Assembly (NCBI GenBank): GCA_017695115.1
Contig: JADILV010000007.1
Span: 1 to 61,752 of the forward strand
DNA length: 61,752 nucleotides
From: Candidatus Cryptobacteroides avicola
GTDB taxonomy: Bacteria > Bacteroidota > Bacteroidia > Bacteroidales > UBA932
Direction: 5' to 3'
A program made the position numbers and the translations under genes. The notes under the pieces are model-generated. The model made no database searches. It was not told the origin of the DNA and was given only the letters and a program-made list of their open reading frames with translations. Positions 1 to 10,175 of the stretch are shown in pieces (the stretch's first letter is position 1; each line of letters opens with the position of its first letter).

Positions 1-211
1 TATGAAAACTTATTTTGTTTCATTATTGAAAACTCCATAAGCAGCATGGAAAGTTAATATCAAAATATTTTTATCACTTTTTTTTCAAAAGGAGAAAACA
101 GGACTTATCAACTGCATATCATTGGAACAAATCACTGCTAATCAAAATACTGCATAAAGTTTTCAACTTTTCAACATCATTATAAACAACAACTTTAAAT
201 AAAAATAAATC

Positions 212-219
212 TATATTTG
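212..219 (+). promoter_or_regulatory. -7 promoter box for ruvB
   Basis: The 8-mer TATATTTG matches the Bacteroidota -7 consensus TAnnTTTG and lies 19 nt before the ruvB ATG. No convincing TTTG box is seen 20 nt upstream. The rest of 1-238 is AT-rich with no supportable gene. Confidence 0.55.
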
Positions 220-238
220 TATATAATTTTCATTTCAG

Positions 239-1264
239 ATGACAAACGGCAGTTTCGACCCGCACGACGTCAACGACGGCAAAGATAAAGAATTAGACGG
301 AATAATAAGGCCGCAGGATCTCAAAGAATTCACCGGCCAGGATAAAATCATTTCGAATCTCAAGGTTTTTGTAAAGGCGGCAAAAATGAGAGGGGAGTCC
401 CTGGACCATGTGCTGTTCCACGGTCCTCCGGGTCTCGGAAAGACAACACTTGCGCATATCATAGCCAATGAGCTCGGAGTAGGGATGAAAGTGACATCCG
501 GACCGATACTCGACAAGCCAGGCGATCTTGCCGGGCTCCTTACTTCGCTTGACGAAGGGGATGTGCTTTTTATCGACGAGATACACAGACTTTCTCCTGT
601 AGTGGAAGAGTACCTTTATTCGGCCATGGAGGATTTCGTGATAGACATTATGATAGACAAAGGTCCCGGTGCAAGGTCCGTGAGGATATCGCTGAATCCT
701 TTCACTCTTGTAGGAGCCACTACAAGGAGCGGACTTCTCACTTCGCCTCTGAGAGCCAGGTTCGGCATCACATGCGCACTGGAGTATTATGATACATCCG
801 ATCTCGAGCATATAGTAAAGAGGAGCGCGTCCATCCTCAATATAGGCATAGACGGGGATGCCGCATACGAGATAGCACTGCGGAGCCGTGGGACGCCGCG
901 TATAGCCAACTCTCTTTTAAGGAGGGTGCGTGATTTCGCCCAGGTGATGGGAAGCGGCAGGATTGACCTTAAAATAGCCAAATACGCCCTTGATGCCCTG
1001 AACATAGACAAACGAGGGCTTGATTCAGTGGATAACAAGATACTGCGCACCATAATTACCAAATTCAACGGGGGGCCTGTCGGGGCCAATACCATAGCTA
1101 CCGCAGTAGGAGAGGACCAGGGGACCCTCGAAGAGGTATATGAGCCTTTCCTGATAAAGGAAGGCTTTATAATAAGGACCCCTCGCGGAAGAGAGGCTAC
1201 CGGACTTGCCTACAGTCATTTGGGCTATGACAAGGGAACTCCTGAGGAGAATCTGCTTTTTTAG
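239..1264 (+). CDS. ruvB: Holliday junction branch migration DNA helicase RuvB
   Basis: RuvB is the hexameric AAA+ motor that, with RuvA, drives branch migration of Holliday junctions in recombination and repair. The 341-residue protein has the full family length. Walker [10 protein letters not shown] is at residues 62-70, Walker B DEIH at 113-116, the sensor 1 stretch GATTRSG at 159-165, and the arginine-finger segment LRARFG follows near 171-176. The C-terminal winged-helix region carries the conserved TPRGR. The ATG at 239 follows a -7 promoter box by 19 nt. The partner ruvA is not adjacent: it lies at 10176-10763 on the other strand. Identification is secure. Confidence 0.97.
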   Translation: MTNGSFDPHDVNDGKDKELDGIIRPQDLKEFTGQDKIISNLKVFVKAAKMRGESLDHVLFHGPPGLGKTTLAHIIANELGVGMKVTSGPILDKPGDLAGLLTSLDEGDVLFIDEIHRLSPVVEEYLYSAMEDFVIDIMIDKGPGARSVRISLNPFTLVGATTRSGLLTSPLRARFGITCALEYYDTSDLEHIVKRSASILNIGIDGDAAYEIALRSRGTPRIANSLLRRVRDFAQVMGSGRIDLKIAKYALDALNIDKRGLDSVDNKILRTIITKFNGGPVGANTIATAVGEDQGTLEEVYEPFLIKEGFIIRTPRGREATGLAYSHLGYDKGTPEENLLF

Positions 1265-1311
1265 GCGTCATTCCGGAGGCATGACCCGGCTTCGGATGGC
1301 AGGCCTTTGTA

Positions 1312-2616
1312 ATGGTTATGAAGCATATCATCTATATATCGGTTTTCGCTTTTGCTTTCCTTTTTTGGGGGAGCGTGCGTACAATGGCCTGCACTGCAGC
1401 CGTGATTTCCGGAAAAGCCACTCCGGACGGACGTCCTCTTCTGTGGAAGCACAGGGATACAGGAATGCCTGACAACGCTCTTGAGCATTTTAAAGGAGAG
1501 CGTTTCAGTTTTACGGGCCTCGTAAATGCAGGAGGGAATATAGCTCCCGGCGCTGCCGTTTCCGACAGGGAAGTGTGGGCCGGAGCCAATACGGCCGGTT
1601 TCGCCATCATCAATACGGCTTCCTACAACATAAAGGACGATGACATTCCTCCTTCGATGATGGACAGGGAAGGGATTGTCATTCACAGGGCGCTGGGAAT
1701 ATGCGGAACCGTATCTGACTTCGAGCATTTTCTTGATACTCTTTCACGTCCGATCGGGGTCGAGGCGAATTTCGGAGTAATAGATGCTTCAGGCGGAGCC
1801 GCCATGTACGAGGTGAACAACGGTTCGTATGTGAAGTATGATGTAAACGACAGTATTGTGGCTCCTGACGGTTACATTGTATTCACAAATTTCTCTTTTT
1901 CAGGCCGTAAAGAAGACGTTAAAGGCTATGAACGGTACCTTACAGCGTCTGCTGTATTCGGAGAGGCCGTTTCGTCCGGTACTGTCTTTACTCCTGATTT
2001 TATATTCGGAAACCTTTCACGTTCTTTCAGAAATGATTTTACCGGCACGGATCTTGGGAAGGATTTCGATTTTCTATTATCTGAAGGTATTTTCAATGGC
2101 ATAGTCCCTGATATTGATTTTATACCAAGGAGAAGCACTTCGGCATCCGTAGTCGTACAAGGGGTGGAATCGGGAGAGGATCCTTTGCATACTGTCATGT
2201 GGACGGTTCTGGGCTATCCTCCGTGCGGCACTGCCGTCCCTGTTCCTGTTTCCGTACATGACATTGTTCCCGATTATATGAAATTTGACCCCTGCTCGGG
2301 ACATTCCCTTATGTGCGATATAGTCCTTGACATTAAGTACAGATACGTTTTCAGGTTCGGGACCGGCAGCGGCAAAGGGTATCTTGACATGTCTCCTCTT
2401 ATGGCAGGCGGCCCGGACGGACCTTCCATCCTTGAATGCTGTACAGAATCTGACAGGAAGATACGTGAAACTTTCCTTTCTCTTTACAACGGTTATACTG
2501 GAGGAAGGACAACCGCTGAAGAATTCTATTCGGGATATCTTGATATTTCACCGTTATTTTTGGAGATATATTTAGATGAGTTCAAATATTTTGCTCATTT
2601 GCTTAAAAATCACTAA
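1312..2616 (+). CDS. Secreted linear amide C-N hydrolase, Ntn-hydrolase fold
   Basis: The protein begins with a hydrophobic signal segment (about residues 5-24) directly followed by Cys27 in the context MACTAAVIS. An N-terminal Cys exposed after processing is the catalytic nucleophile of Ntn hydrolases such as choloylglycine hydrolases and peptidase C45 acyltransferases. The downstream stretch with a WKHRD element and [15 protein letters not shown] fits that fold. The expected role is cleavage of a linear amide such as an N-acyl amino acid or acyl conjugate in the periplasm or outside the cell; the substrate cannot be read from sequence. The ATG at 1318 is an alternative start two codons later. 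Its 3' end contains the frdA promoter, so the two genes are probably separately transcribed. Confidence 0.75.
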   Translation: MVMKHIIYISVFAFAFLFWGSVRTMACTAAVISGKATPDGRPLLWKHRDTGMPDNALEHFKGERFSFTGLVNAGGNIAPGAAVSDREVWAGANTAGFAIINTASYNIKDDDIPPSMMDREGIVIHRALGICGTVSDFEHFLDTLSRPIGVEANFGVIDASGGAAMYEVNNGSYVKYDVNDSIVAPDGYIVFTNFSFSGRKEDVKGYERYLTASAVFGEAVSSGTVFTPDFIFGNLSRSFRNDFTGTDLGKDFDFLLSEGIFNGIVPDIDFIPRRSTSASVVVQGVESGEDPLHTVMWTVLGYPPCGTAVPVPVSVHDIVPDYMKFDPCSGHSLMCDIVLDIKYRYVFRFGTGSGKGYLDMSPLMAGGPDGPSILECCTESDRKIRETFLSLYNGYTGGRTTAEEFYSGYLDISPLFLEIYLDEFKYFAHLLKNH

Positions 2617-2621
2617 ACTTG
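2590..2621 (+). promoter_or_regulatory. Promoter of frdAB
   Basis: TTTG at 2590-2593, a 20-nt spacer, then TAAACTTG at 2614-2621 match the Bacteroidota housekeeping promoter with one mismatch in the -7 box. It overlaps the last codons and stop of the amidase gene and leaves a leader of roughly 20 nt before the frdA ATG at 2649. It also explains why an apparent TTG start at 2619 is not needed. Confidence 0.65.
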
Positions 2622-2648
2622 CGCAGAAATTTCTTTAAACATCATAAA

Positions 2649-4595
2649 ATGGCCGAAAAATTAATTTCTAAGATTCCTGAGGGTCCTTTGTCTGAGAAAT
2701 GGACAAAGCATAAATCTCAGATCCGTGTTGTCAATCCTGGCAACAAGAGGAAACTCGAAATCATTGTCGTCGGGACCGGACTCGGAGGAGCATCAGCAGC
2801 TGCTACGCTGGGTCAGCTCGGTTATAACGTGAAGGTGTTCTGTATCAGCGATTCTCCACGCCGTGCACATTCTATTGCCGCGCAGGGTGGTATCAATGCA
2901 GCAAAGAACTATCAGAATGACAATGACTCTGTCTATCGTCTTTTCTACGAGACCATCAAAGGCGGCGACTACCGTAGCCGTGAAGCCAATGTCTATCGTC
3001 TTGCCGAAGTGAGCGGCAACATCATCGACCAGTGTGTAGCTCAGGGAGTTCCTTTTGCAAGGGAATACGGCGGACTTCTTTCCAACAGGTCTTTCGGCGG
3101 CGCTCAGGTGAGCCGTACATTCTATGCCAGAGGCCAGACCGGACAGCAGCTTCTTCTCGGGGCCTACGCTGCCATGAACCGTCAGATCGCCCTTGGTACG
3201 GTCAAGAGCTATCCGCGTCATGAGATGCTTGATGTAGTTCTCATAAACGGTGAGGCTAAGGGTATCATAGCAAGGAATCTTGTTACAGGAGAAATTGAAA
3301 GGTTCGGCGCACACGCAGTAGTACTTGCTACAGGCGGTTATGGAAATACATACTTCCTTTCTACCAATGCCATGAACAGCAACGGTTCTGCAGCATGGCA
3401 GTGCTATAAGAAAGGAGCTTATTTTGCAAACCCTTGTTTCGCACAGATCCATCCTACATGTATTCCTGTGCATGGTGACCAGCAGTCGAAGCTGACCCTT
3501 ATGTCAGAGTCTCTGCGTAACGACGGACGTATCTGGGTTCCTAAGAAGAAGGAAGATGTGGAAAAACTCCGCAAGAAACAGATAAAGCCGTCACAGATTG
3601 CAGAAGAGGACAGGGACTACTATCTCGAGCGCCGCTATCCTGCATTCGGTAACCTTGTACCTCGTGACGTTGCTTCGCGTGCAGCCAAAGAGAGATGCGA
3701 CGCCGGATTCGGAGTCAATGAGACAGGCCTTGCGGTATTCCTTGATTTTGCTACGGCCATCGAAAGACTCGGCGTTGACAAGATACGCGAAAGATACGGA
3801 AACCTCTTCCAGATGTATCAGAAGATTACCGATACAGACCCGTATAAGGAGCCTATGATGATCTATCCTGCCATCCACTATACTATGGGCGGTCTTTGGG
3901 TAGACTATAACCTCCAGACTACCATACCAGGTCTTTATGCTATAGGTGAGGCCAACTTCAGTGACCACGGCGGAAACCGTCTCGGTGCATCGGCTCTGAT
4001 GCAGGGTCTCGCGGACGGTTATTTCATCCTTCCTTATACTATCGGAGACTATCTTGCAACACAGTTCAAGAATCCTAAGACCGACACGAACGCCCCTGAG
4101 TTTGAAGAGGCAGAGAAAGCCGTTAAAGCCAAGATTGACAAGCTTCTCTCTATCAAAGGCAAGCATACCGTAGACGAGATTCACAAGAAACTCGGACATA
4201 TCATGTGGGAATATGTCGGTATGGCCCGTAACGAAGCAGGTCTCAAGAAGGCTATCGAACTGATTCAGGAACTTCGCAAGGAATTCTGGTCTGACGTTTA
4301 TGTGGCCGGTGACAAGGATAATTTCAACCAGGAACTCGAGAAGGCTCTCAGGCTTGCGGATTTCCTTGAAATCGGTGAACTTATGGCACGTGACGCCCTT
4401 CACCGCCGCGAATCCTGCGGAGGACATTTCCGTGAAGAGATGCAGACTGAAGACGGTGAGACCAAGAGGGATGACGAGCACTTTATGTATGTCGGCGCTT
4501 GGGAGTACAAAGGGGACAATGTAGAGCCGGAACTTCACAAAGAGCCTCTTGTATACGAGAATATCAAGATAGCTACCAGAAACTATAAAGACTAA
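2649..4595 (+). CDS. frdA: Fumarate reductase/succinate dehydrogenase flavoprotein subunit
   Basis: This is the FAD-bearing catalytic subunit that interconverts fumarate and succinate, the terminal step of anaerobic fumarate respiration in Bacteroidales. The dinucleotide fold GTGLGG is at residues 42-47, the [11 protein letters not shown] stretch contains the His expected to hold FAD covalently, and IHPTC and [10 protein letters not shown] are active-site elements. I start at ATG 2649 (648 residues, MAEKLIS) rather than the in-frame TTG at 2619, which lies in the promoter. frdB follows after 5 bp. Bacteroidales usually place the cytochrome b anchor gene directly upstream; here an amidase gene occupies that place. 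Confidence 0.93.
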   Translation: MAEKLISKIPEGPLSEKWTKHKSQIRVVNPGNKRKLEIIVVGTGLGGASAAATLGQLGYNVKVFCISDSPRRAHSIAAQGGINAAKNYQNDNDSVYRLFYETIKGGDYRSREANVYRLAEVSGNIIDQCVAQGVPFAREYGGLLSNRSFGGAQVSRTFYARGQTGQQLLLGAYAAMNRQIALGTVKSYPRHEMLDVVLINGEAKGIIARNLVTGEIERFGAHAVVLATGGYGNTYFLSTNAMNSNGSAAWQCYKKGAYFANPCFAQIHPTCIPVHGDQQSKLTLMSESLRNDGRIWVPKKKEDVEKLRKKQIKPSQIAEEDRDYYLERRYPAFGNLVPRDVASRAAKERCDAGFGVNETGLAVFLDFATAIERLGVDKIRERYGNLFQMYQKITDTDPYKEPMMIYPAIHYTMGGLWVDYNLQTTIPGLYAIGEANFSDHGGNRLGASALMQGLADGYFILPYTIGDYLATQFKNPKTDTNAPEFEEAEKAVKAKIDKLLSIKGKHTVDEIHKKLGHIMWEYVGMARNEAGLKKAIELIQELRKEFWSDVYVAGDKDNFNQELEKALRLADFLEIGELMARDALHRRESCGGHFREEMQTEDGETKRDDEHFMYVGAWEYKGDNVEPELHKEPLVYENIKIATRNYKD

Positions 4596-4600
4596 TTGAA

Positions 4601-5380
4601 ATGGATTTAACTTTGAAAGTATGGCGTCAGAAAAACGCCAAGACAAAAGGACATTTTGAGACCTACAAGGTCAAGAATATATCTCCTGACAGTTCCTTTC
4701 TTGAGATGCTCGACATCCTTAACGAGCAGCTCATTCACGAAGGGATGGATCCGGTAGCTGTTGAGAGAGGTTGCCAGAGCAGCGGCCCTGTCTCTTTCGA
4801 CCACGACTGCCGTGAAGGTATCTGCGGTGCCTGCTCACTGTATATTAACGGTAGAGCACATGGACCTGATGATGAAGTTACTACATGCCAGCTTCACATG
4901 CGTAAGTTCAAAGACGGTGATACTATTACCATCGAGCCGTGGAGAAGCAATGTCTTCCCTGTGATAAAGGACCTTGTCGTTGACCGCAAGGCTTTTGACA
5001 AAATCCAGCAGGCAGGCGGTTTCATTTCCGTGAATACAGGCGGAGTTCCTGACGGAAACGTAATCCCTATCTCGCATGAGACTGCTGAGGAGAGCATGGA
5101 CGGTGCAGCCTGCATCGGGTGCGGTGCATGTGTAGCTACATGTAAAAACGGTTCTGCAATGCTTTTCGTTGCTGCAAGGGTAAGTTCACTCGCACTTCTT
5201 CCACAGGGTAAGGTAGAGGCAGCCAAGAGAGCCAAGGCAATGATTGCCAAGATGGACGAACTCGGATTCGGTGCCTGCACAAATACCCGCGCCTGTGAAA
5301 TGGAATGCCCTAAGCATGTGACTATCTCGCATATAGCACGTCTTAACAGGGAGTTCCTGAAGGCCAAGTTCAAAGACTAG
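4601..5380 (+). CDS. frdB: Fumarate reductase/succinate dehydrogenase iron-sulfur subunit
   Basis: FrdB carries electrons between the flavoprotein and the membrane anchor. The N-terminal plant-type ferredoxin domain binds [2Fe-2S] through CREGICGAC and a later Cys in TTCQ. The C-terminal domain has [11 protein letters not shown] for [4Fe-4S] and the later Cys residues of [15 protein letters not shown] for the [3Fe-4S] and [4Fe-4S] clusters. The 259-residue length is normal. It is co-transcribed with frdA (5-bp gap) and ends at a strong hairpin terminator at 5401-5429. No frdC/sdhC follows. Confidence 0.93.
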   Translation: MDLTLKVWRQKNAKTKGHFETYKVKNISPDSSFLEMLDILNEQLIHEGMDPVAVERGCQSSGPVSFDHDCREGICGACSLYINGRAHGPDDEVTTCQLHMRKFKDGDTITIEPWRSNVFPVIKDLVVDRKAFDKIQQAGGFISVNTGGVPDGNVIPISHETAEESMDGAACIGCGACVATCKNGSAMLFVAARVSSLALLPQGKVEAAKRAKAMIAKMDELGFGACTNTRACEMECPKHVTISHIARLNREFLKAKFKD

Positions 5381-5400
5381 TTATCACTTTATAATATAGA

Positions 5401-5429
5401 AAAAGCCGGTTATCAAAACCGGCTTTTTC
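5401..5429. terminator. Bidirectional terminator between frdB and hflX
   Basis: An 11-bp inverted repeat, AAAAGCCGGTT paired with AACCGGCTTTT around a loop of a few nt, ends in a T run on both strands. It sits between two convergent genes and probably serves both. Confidence 0.85.
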
Positions 5430-5457
5430 TATATACATGCAGAACAAATCTTTGATT

Positions 5458-6645
5458 CTACCATAGGAAATTATCGAACGGATAGCGTCCTGCATGGATT
5501 TCTGCTACCATCTTGTACAGGTCTGAGCGCAGTTTGTCTATTCCTATCCTGTTCTTTGCTGATATGAAGATGCAAGGTGTGTTCTCTTTGGCTATCCAGC
5601 TGTTCTTGAACTCGTCAAGAGTGTAATTTACGGGCTTTTTAGGCTCTAAAGAGAACTCATCATACTCCTCATACCTGTAGGCGTCAATCTTGTTGAATAC
5701 GACGAAAATAGGCTTGTTTATAGCGTTTATGTCGCGGAGCGTCTCTTCCACAACCCTGATATGTTCTTCAAAATTCGGGTGCGATATGTCTACAACATGC
5801 ATCAGTATGTCAGCTTCGCGCACTTCATCAAGGGTGCTTTTGAACGCTTCGACCAGCTGCGTAGGCAGTTTCCGTATGAATCCTACTGTATCGCTGAGAA
5901 GGAATGGGACGTTCTCTATCACTACTTTCCTTACAGTGGTATCAAGAGTTGCAAAAAGCTTGTTTTCTGCGAATACATCACTTTTTGCAAGCAGGTTCAT
6001 TAGCGTGCTTTTTCCTACATTGGTATAGCCTACGAGGGAAATCCTGACCAATGAGCCTCTGTTTCCTCTCTGTGAGGCCATCTGCTTGTCAATCTTCTTG
6101 AGCTGCTCCTTAAGTTTGGCTATCCTGTCCTGTATGATACGACGGTCAGTCTCTATCTGCGTCTCACCGGGGCCTCTCATGCCGATACCTCCTTTCTGTC
6201 TTTCAAGATGCGTCCACATTCTTGTAAGACGGGGCAGAAGATATTGGTATTGTGCAAGTTCTACTTGTGTTTTTGCGTATGCCGTCTTTGCTCTCTGTGC
6301 AAAGATGTCCAGTATAAGGTTTGTCCTGTCAAGTATCCTGCAGGAAAGTTCCCTTTCAAGATTCCTTAGTTGGGTAGGGGAGAGTTCATCATCGAATATG
6401 ACTACATCTGTTTCGTTTTCTGATATATATTCTTTGATTTCTTCCAGTTTTCCACTCCTGATGTAAGTCCTCGAATCAGGTTTGTCCACCTTCTGGATAA
6501 ACCTTTTCCTGCCTTCTGCTCCTGCTGTTTCTGCAAGGAATTCCAGTTCGTCCAGGTACTCAAGGACCTGTCTTTCATCATCTCCCTGTTTTATGACCCC
6601 TACGAAAACAGCTTTTTCTATGTATTTTTCCTTTATTTCGATCAT
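5458..6645 (-). CDS. hflX: Ribosome-associated GTPase HflX
   Basis: HflX is a GTPase that splits or rescues stalled 70S ribosomes. The N-terminal HflX domain has the conserved GKLEEI and DDELSPTQLRNLE stretch, and a basic linker carries the family signature GGIGMRGPGETQIETDRR. The G domain follows with G1 GYTNVGKST, G3 DTVGF and G4 NKID. The 395-residue length is typical. It is read leftward towards frdB and is separated from the upstream tonB gene by the terminator at 6668-6703, so it is probably transcribed alone. Confidence 0.95.
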   Translation of the reverse strand: MIEIKEKYIEKAVFVGVIKQGDDERQVLEYLDELEFLAETAGAEGRKRFIQKVDKPDSRTYIRSGKLEEIKEYISENETDVVIFDDELSPTQLRNLERELSCRILDRTNLILDIFAQRAKTAYAKTQVELAQYQYLLPRLTRMWTHLERQKGGIGMRGPGETQIETDRRIIQDRIAKLKEQLKKIDKQMASQRGNRGSLVRISLVGYTNVGKSTLMNLLAKSDVFAENKLFATLDTTVRKVVIENVPFLLSDTVGFIRKLPTQLVEAFKSTLDEVREADILMHVVDISHPNFEEHIRVVEETLRDINAINKPIFVVFNKIDAYRYEEYDEFSLEPKKPVNYTLDEFKNSWIAKENTPCIFISAKNRIGIDKLRSDLYKMVAEIHAGRYPFDNFLW

Positions 6646-6667
6646 AGATTCTAATCATTTTATCAAT

Positions 6668-6703
6668 AAAAAAGGCCCAGCCATATATGGTCGGACCTTT
6701 TTT
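6668..6703 (-). terminator. Terminator of tonB
   Basis: A hairpin with arms AAAAAAGGCCCAGCC and GGTCGGACCTTTTTT, imperfect in the upper stem, has a T run on the minus strand just after the tonB stop. It separates tonB from hflX. Confidence 0.75.
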
Positions 6704-6722
6704 AAAGTCTCTTTTTTGAAGT

Positions 6723-7418
6723 TTATCTCAACTGGAAGATAACAGGGAAAGTATAGGTTACCTTTACTGCACGGTCCCTCTGTTTTCCAGGAGTCCACTT
6801 CGGTGACATTGAAACTACTCTGACAGCCTCCTTGTCAAGAGAAGGGTCTACACCACGCAGGACTTTGATGTTGCTTACAGTTCCGTCAGTGTTTACTGTG
6901 AACTGAAGAGTCACACGTCCTGAAACACCATTCTCTTTTGCTATTTCCGGGTAAACAAGCCTTTCATTCACCCATTTTGAGAATGCGTTGGCATCGCCGC
7001 CCATGAATGAAGGTTTTTCCTCTACGAACTGGAAAGGAATAGCTTCTTCTTCTACAACTTCCTCTTCTACAGTCTCGACATAGTCCATAATCTCGACACC
7101 CATACTGGCGTCATCCTCAAGGTTCATGAACAGGTTGTCATCTACCTGGATTTCGTCATCGACGATATCGATCTGGTCTGACAGAATAGGAATTTTAGGT
7201 GCTGCGGTAGGAGGTGGAGGAGGAGTCTCCTGAGTGATAGGAATCATTTCCTCTGCTTCAACGACCTCTGCCGTTTCTTCGAAAACAGATACTTGCTTGT
7301 CGCTTGTGCTCCAATCAAATGCGATATAGACCACTACGAGAGCAATTATCAAACCGATCTCAGTGAACAGGAGTTTCTTGTTCTCAAGATTGGCCTTTGC
7401 TGACTTTTTGATTTCCAT
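6723..7418 (-). CDS. tonB: TonB family energy-transducing protein
   Basis: TonB couples the inner-membrane proton motive force to outer-membrane TonB-dependent receptors such as the two SusC proteins in this window. The 231-residue protein has a single N-terminal membrane helix (about 17-35), an acidic and proline-rich periplasmic spacer with PPPPPTAAPKIP, and a C-terminal TonB domain (about 145-231) with the conserved GxVxLxFxVxxDGxVxxIxVLxG pattern. No exbB/exbD is adjacent, so the partner complex must be elsewhere. Bacteroidota carry several TonB paralogues; which receptors this one serves cannot be told. It ends at its own terminator. Confidence 0.88.
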   Translation of the reverse strand: MEIKKSAKANLENKKLLFTEIGLIIALVVVYIAFDWSTSDKQVSVFEETAEVVEAEEMIPITQETPPPPPTAAPKIPILSDQIDIVDDEIQVDDNLFMNLEDDASMGVEIMDYVETVEEEVVEEEAIPFQFVEEKPSFMGGDANAFSKWVNERLVYPEIAKENGVSGRVTLQFTVNTDGTVSNIKVLRGVDPSLDKEAVRVVSMSPKWTPGKQRDRAVKVTYTFPVIFQLR

Positions 7419-7498
7419 ATTCTAAGTGTTTATTTCCGGTTTAGCGGCGTAAAGTTAAAGAATTTATTTTTTATTTCATAATTTTTTCTGTTAAGTTT

Positions 7499-7506
7499 TA
7501 TCTTTG
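7499..7506 (+). promoter_or_regulatory. -7 promoter box for ybeY-mnmG
   Basis: TATCTTTG fits TAnnTTTG. Its last three bases are an in-frame TTG that might be taken for a start codon; the promoter shows translation instead begins at the ATG at 7522, 15 nt further on. Confidence 0.6.
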
Positions 7507-7521
7507 CCTAAAATTTTTATC

Positions 7522-7941
7522 ATGATACAATACTTTTATGAGGATACCGACTTTGTTTTCAGAGGCAAGACCCTCAATAGCAAATGGCTCAGGCTTGTGG
7601 CTGAAAGCGAAATCAAAAGGATCGGCAGCATATCTGTCATATTCTGTTCCGACAACTATATTCTGGATGTAAATCAGAAGTATCTCCAGCACGATTACTT
7701 TACCGATATAATTACCTTTGACTATTGTGAAGGGGACAGGCTTTCCGGGGACCTCTTTATAAGTGTTGACAGTGTCAGGGAGAATTCACTTGAATATGGT
7801 ACTGAGTTTAAAGATGAGCTCAACAGGGTGATTGTACACGGACTGCTTCACCTTATCGGTTATGATGATCATACTGAAGAGGAAACTGCGTTGATGAGAA
7901 AGAAAGAGGATTATTATCTTTCATTGAGAGAACTGATCTGA
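7522..7941 (+). CDS. ybeY: Endoribonuclease YbeY (rRNA maturation factor)
   Basis: YbeY is a single-strand-specific metallo-endoribonuclease needed for 16S rRNA 3'-end maturation and late 70S quality control. The zinc-binding signature H-x3-H-x5-H is complete as [12 protein letters not shown] near the C-terminus. From the ATG at 7522 the protein is 139 residues, normal for the family. The in-frame TTG at 7504 is rejected because it lies within the -7 box. Its stop overlaps the mnmG ATG by one base (TGATGG), so translation of the two genes is probably coupled. Confidence 0.93.
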   Translation: MIQYFYEDTDFVFRGKTLNSKWLRLVAESEIKRIGSISVIFCSDNYILDVNQKYLQHDYFTDIITFDYCEGDRLSGDLFISVDSVRENSLEYGTEFKDELNRVIVHGLLHLIGYDDHTEEETALMRKKEDYYLSLRELI

Positions 7942-10073
7942 TGGAAAAGATTTACGATGTCATAGTTATCGGCGGCGGGCATGCCGGTTGTGAAGCTGCA
8001 ATGGCTGCTGCAAACATGGGTTCATCAGTGCTTCTGATTACCATGGACATGAACAAGTTTGCGCAGATGTCCTGTAATCCGGCAGTTGGAGGTATAGCTA
8101 AAGGTCAGATTATCAGAGAAGTAGATGCTCTTGGAGGTTATTCTGGCATTGTTACTGACGCCTCTACTCTCCAGTTCAGGATGCTGAACCGTTCAAAAGG
8201 ACCGGCCATGTGGAGTCCTCGCGCCCAATGTGATAAATTGCAGTTCTGTATCAATTGGCGAAAAATCCTTGAAACTAATTGTAAATTAGATATTTATCAA
8301 GATACTGTGACCAGTTTTTCCTTTTCTGGTTCGCGTATTGTGGGCTGCAGTACGACTACGGGTGCAAAATTCAATTCTCACGCGGTTATACTGACGGCCG
8401 GAACCTTCCTTGACGGGAAACTTTTCATTGGAAGAAACAGTTTTGACGGCGGGAGGATCGGTGAACTTTCTTCTTATGGTCTGACCGGACAGCTTGCGGA
8501 TATGGGAATAAGGACGGCCAGAATGAAGACAGGTACTCCTCCCAGGATCGACATTTCATCCGTAGATATTTCAAGATTGGTAAGACAGGATGGGGATGCA
8601 GATCCTGAAAAGTTTTCATATCTTCCTTTTCTGTCGACTGTACAGAACGGTACTCCGCAGATGCCGTGTTTCATAGTACATACCAATACAACGGTCCATG
8701 AAATTCTGAAAAGCGGCTTTAGGGATTCTCCTCTTTTTTCAGGTATGATCAAAGGAATCGGTCCAAGGTATTGCCCTAGTATTGAAGATAAACTCAGGAC
8801 ATTTGCAGACAAGGATTCACATCAGCTTTTTCTCGAGCCTGAAGGAAGGTCTACCAATGAGTATTATCTTCAGGGTTTTTCTTCTTCTCTTCCTTTGAAT
8901 ATACAGCTGGATGCCCTTCATAGAATTGAAGGTCTTGAAAACGCCAGGATTTACCGTCCTGCCTATGCAGTCGAATATGATTATTTCGATCCGGTCCAGC
9001 TTAAACCGACACTTGAACTTAAATCTATAGAGAATCTTTATTTCGCCGGGCAGATAAATGGAACTACCGGATATGAGGAAGCTGCTGCGCAAGGTATCAT
9101 TGCCGGTATAAATGCACATTTGAAAGTTCACGGAAAAGATCCGTTCATACTGAAGCGCGACCAGGCTTATATAGGTGTTCTGATCGATGACCTTATCACA
9201 AAAGGTGTAGACGAGCCGTACAGGATGTTTACATCAAGAGCCGAGTACAGGATTTTGCTCAGGCAGGACAATGCGGATTCCAGACTGACGGCTTTGTCTT
9301 ATAGTATCGGACTTGCTGACAAGTTCAGGTATGATTATACCATGCGAAAATATGAATCGGTATCAAGATATACTGAATTCTTTGAAAGTTCTTCTGTCAA
9401 ACCGGATAGGATCAATGATTACCTTGAGTCAGTCGGATCATCGAAGATAGATTCAAGAAAACGTTATTCTGATTTGATTGTCCGTCCGGGAGTAAGAGTG
9501 TCTGATATTGTTAAATTTGTTCCACGTGGAACAAATTTAACTGATGGAACATCTTTTCATGATGATATTATTAAAGGTATTCCATTCCCGGCTGATTGTT
9601 TTGACCGATTTGATTATTCAGAAAGTTTGAACTTACTTGAGAGCGGGATATCATTGGTGGAGAGTGCGGATTCTTTATATAAAGGGGAGTGTGAAGCATA
9701 TAAAGATGCACTGAATGTCTTGCGATGGAACTGCGGGTATCCGTTACCGGAGGATGTTCTTTCCGGTAATGTAAGATATGGACTTTCTGAAAAGATTGAG
9801 AAGAATATAGAAAATGAAATACTTGAGTCAATAGAAATAGCCATTAAATATAAAGGTTATATTGACAGGGAACAGAAGATAGCGGATAAGATTATGAGAC
9901 TCGAAAATCTTGTGATCCCGGATGGATTCGATTTTGATAAAGTCGAGAGTCTTTCTATCGAGTGCAGACAAAAATTGAAAAAATATGCTCCGAAAACCAT
10001 TGCCCAGGCTTCGAGAATATCGGGAGTATCGCCTGCTGATATTTCTGTCCTTTTAGTTTATTTCGGTAGATAA
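7941..10073 (+). CDS. mnmG: tRNA uridine 5-carboxymethylaminomethyl modification enzyme MnmG, with a lineage-specific insertion
   Basis: MnmG (GidA), with MnmE, installs carboxymethylaminomethyl groups on U34 of several tRNAs. The FAD-binding [10 protein letters not shown] is at residues 11-20, CNPAVGG and GTFLDG are conserved, and the C-terminal helical domain ends [22 protein letters not shown] as in the family. At 710 residues it is longer than the usual 620-630. The excess sits between [10 protein letters not shown] (about residue 520) and [16 protein letters not shown] (about 620), where E. coli MnmG has only a short linker. This added segment contains a parS-like palindrome in coding sequence. 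Active-site regions look intact, so the enzyme is expected to work. Confidence 0.94.
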   Translation: MEKIYDVIVIGGGHAGCEAAMAAANMGSSVLLITMDMNKFAQMSCNPAVGGIAKGQIIREVDALGGYSGIVTDASTLQFRMLNRSKGPAMWSPRAQCDKLQFCINWRKILETNCKLDIYQDTVTSFSFSGSRIVGCSTTTGAKFNSHAVILTAGTFLDGKLFIGRNSFDGGRIGELSSYGLTGQLADMGIRTARMKTGTPPRIDISSVDISRLVRQDGDADPEKFSYLPFLSTVQNGTPQMPCFIVHTNTTVHEILKSGFRDSPLFSGMIKGIGPRYCPSIEDKLRTFADKDSHQLFLEPEGRSTNEYYLQGFSSSLPLNIQLDALHRIEGLENARIYRPAYAVEYDYFDPVQLKPTLELKSIENLYFAGQINGTTGYEEAAAQGIIAGINAHLKVHGKDPFILKRDQAYIGVLIDDLITKGVDEPYRMFTSRAEYRILLRQDNADSRLTALSYSIGLADKFRYDYTMRKYESVSRYTEFFESSSVKPDRINDYLESVGSSKIDSRKRYSDLIVRPGVRVSDIVKFVPRGTNLTDGTSFHDDIIKGIPFPADCFDRFDYSESLNLLESGISLVESADSLYKGECEAYKDALNVLRWNCGYPLPEDVLSGNVRYGLSEKIEKNIENEILESIEIAIKYKGYIDREQKIADKIMRLENLVIPDGFDFDKVESLSIECRQKLKKYAPKTIAQASRISGVSPADISVLLVYFGR
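9510..9541. other. parS: parS-type palindrome inside mnmG
   Basis: A 32-bp perfect palindrome is centred between 9525 and 9526. Each half reads GTTAAATTTGTTCCAC, giving a core TGTTCCACGTGGAACA, which is the ParB-binding parS sequence known from pseudomonads and close to the general bacterial parS consensus. It is translated in frame within the extra segment of MnmG. A half-site TGGAACA follows at 9545-9551. No parA/parB gene is in the window. Confidence 0.75.
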
Positions 10074-10122
10074 TTCAGTGTTCCAGCAAATTTAAAAACA
10101 GAAGAACTTGTCATACTTAGAT

Positions 10123-10160
10123 AAAAATAAAAGTGTTCCACGTGGAACACTTTTATTTTT
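10123..10160. other. parS: parS-type palindrome doubling as mnmG/ruvA terminator
   Basis: A 38-bp perfect palindrome is centred between 10141 and 10142. It holds the core GTGTTCCACGTGGAACAC flanked by A-rich and T-rich arms. As RNA it would form a long hairpin with a U tail on either strand, so it can terminate both convergent genes, mnmG and ruvA. As DNA it carries the same 14-bp parS core (GTTCCACGTGGAAC) as the site at 9510-9541. A half-site AGTGTTCCA lies at 10077-10085. Confidence 0.75.
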
Positions 10161-10175
10161 TACACTGAAAATACG

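Noticed and set aside
2619..2648. Upstream TTG start for frdA
   Set aside because: The added residues (RRNFFKHHK) are not part of the family, and the TTG lies within the likely -7 box. ATG 2649 fits better.
3591..4646. Open frame of 351 codons antisense to frdA/frdB
   Set aside because: It mirrors frdA in the opposite frame, has no family resemblance, and crosses the frdA-frdB junction. It results from the codon use of the real gene.
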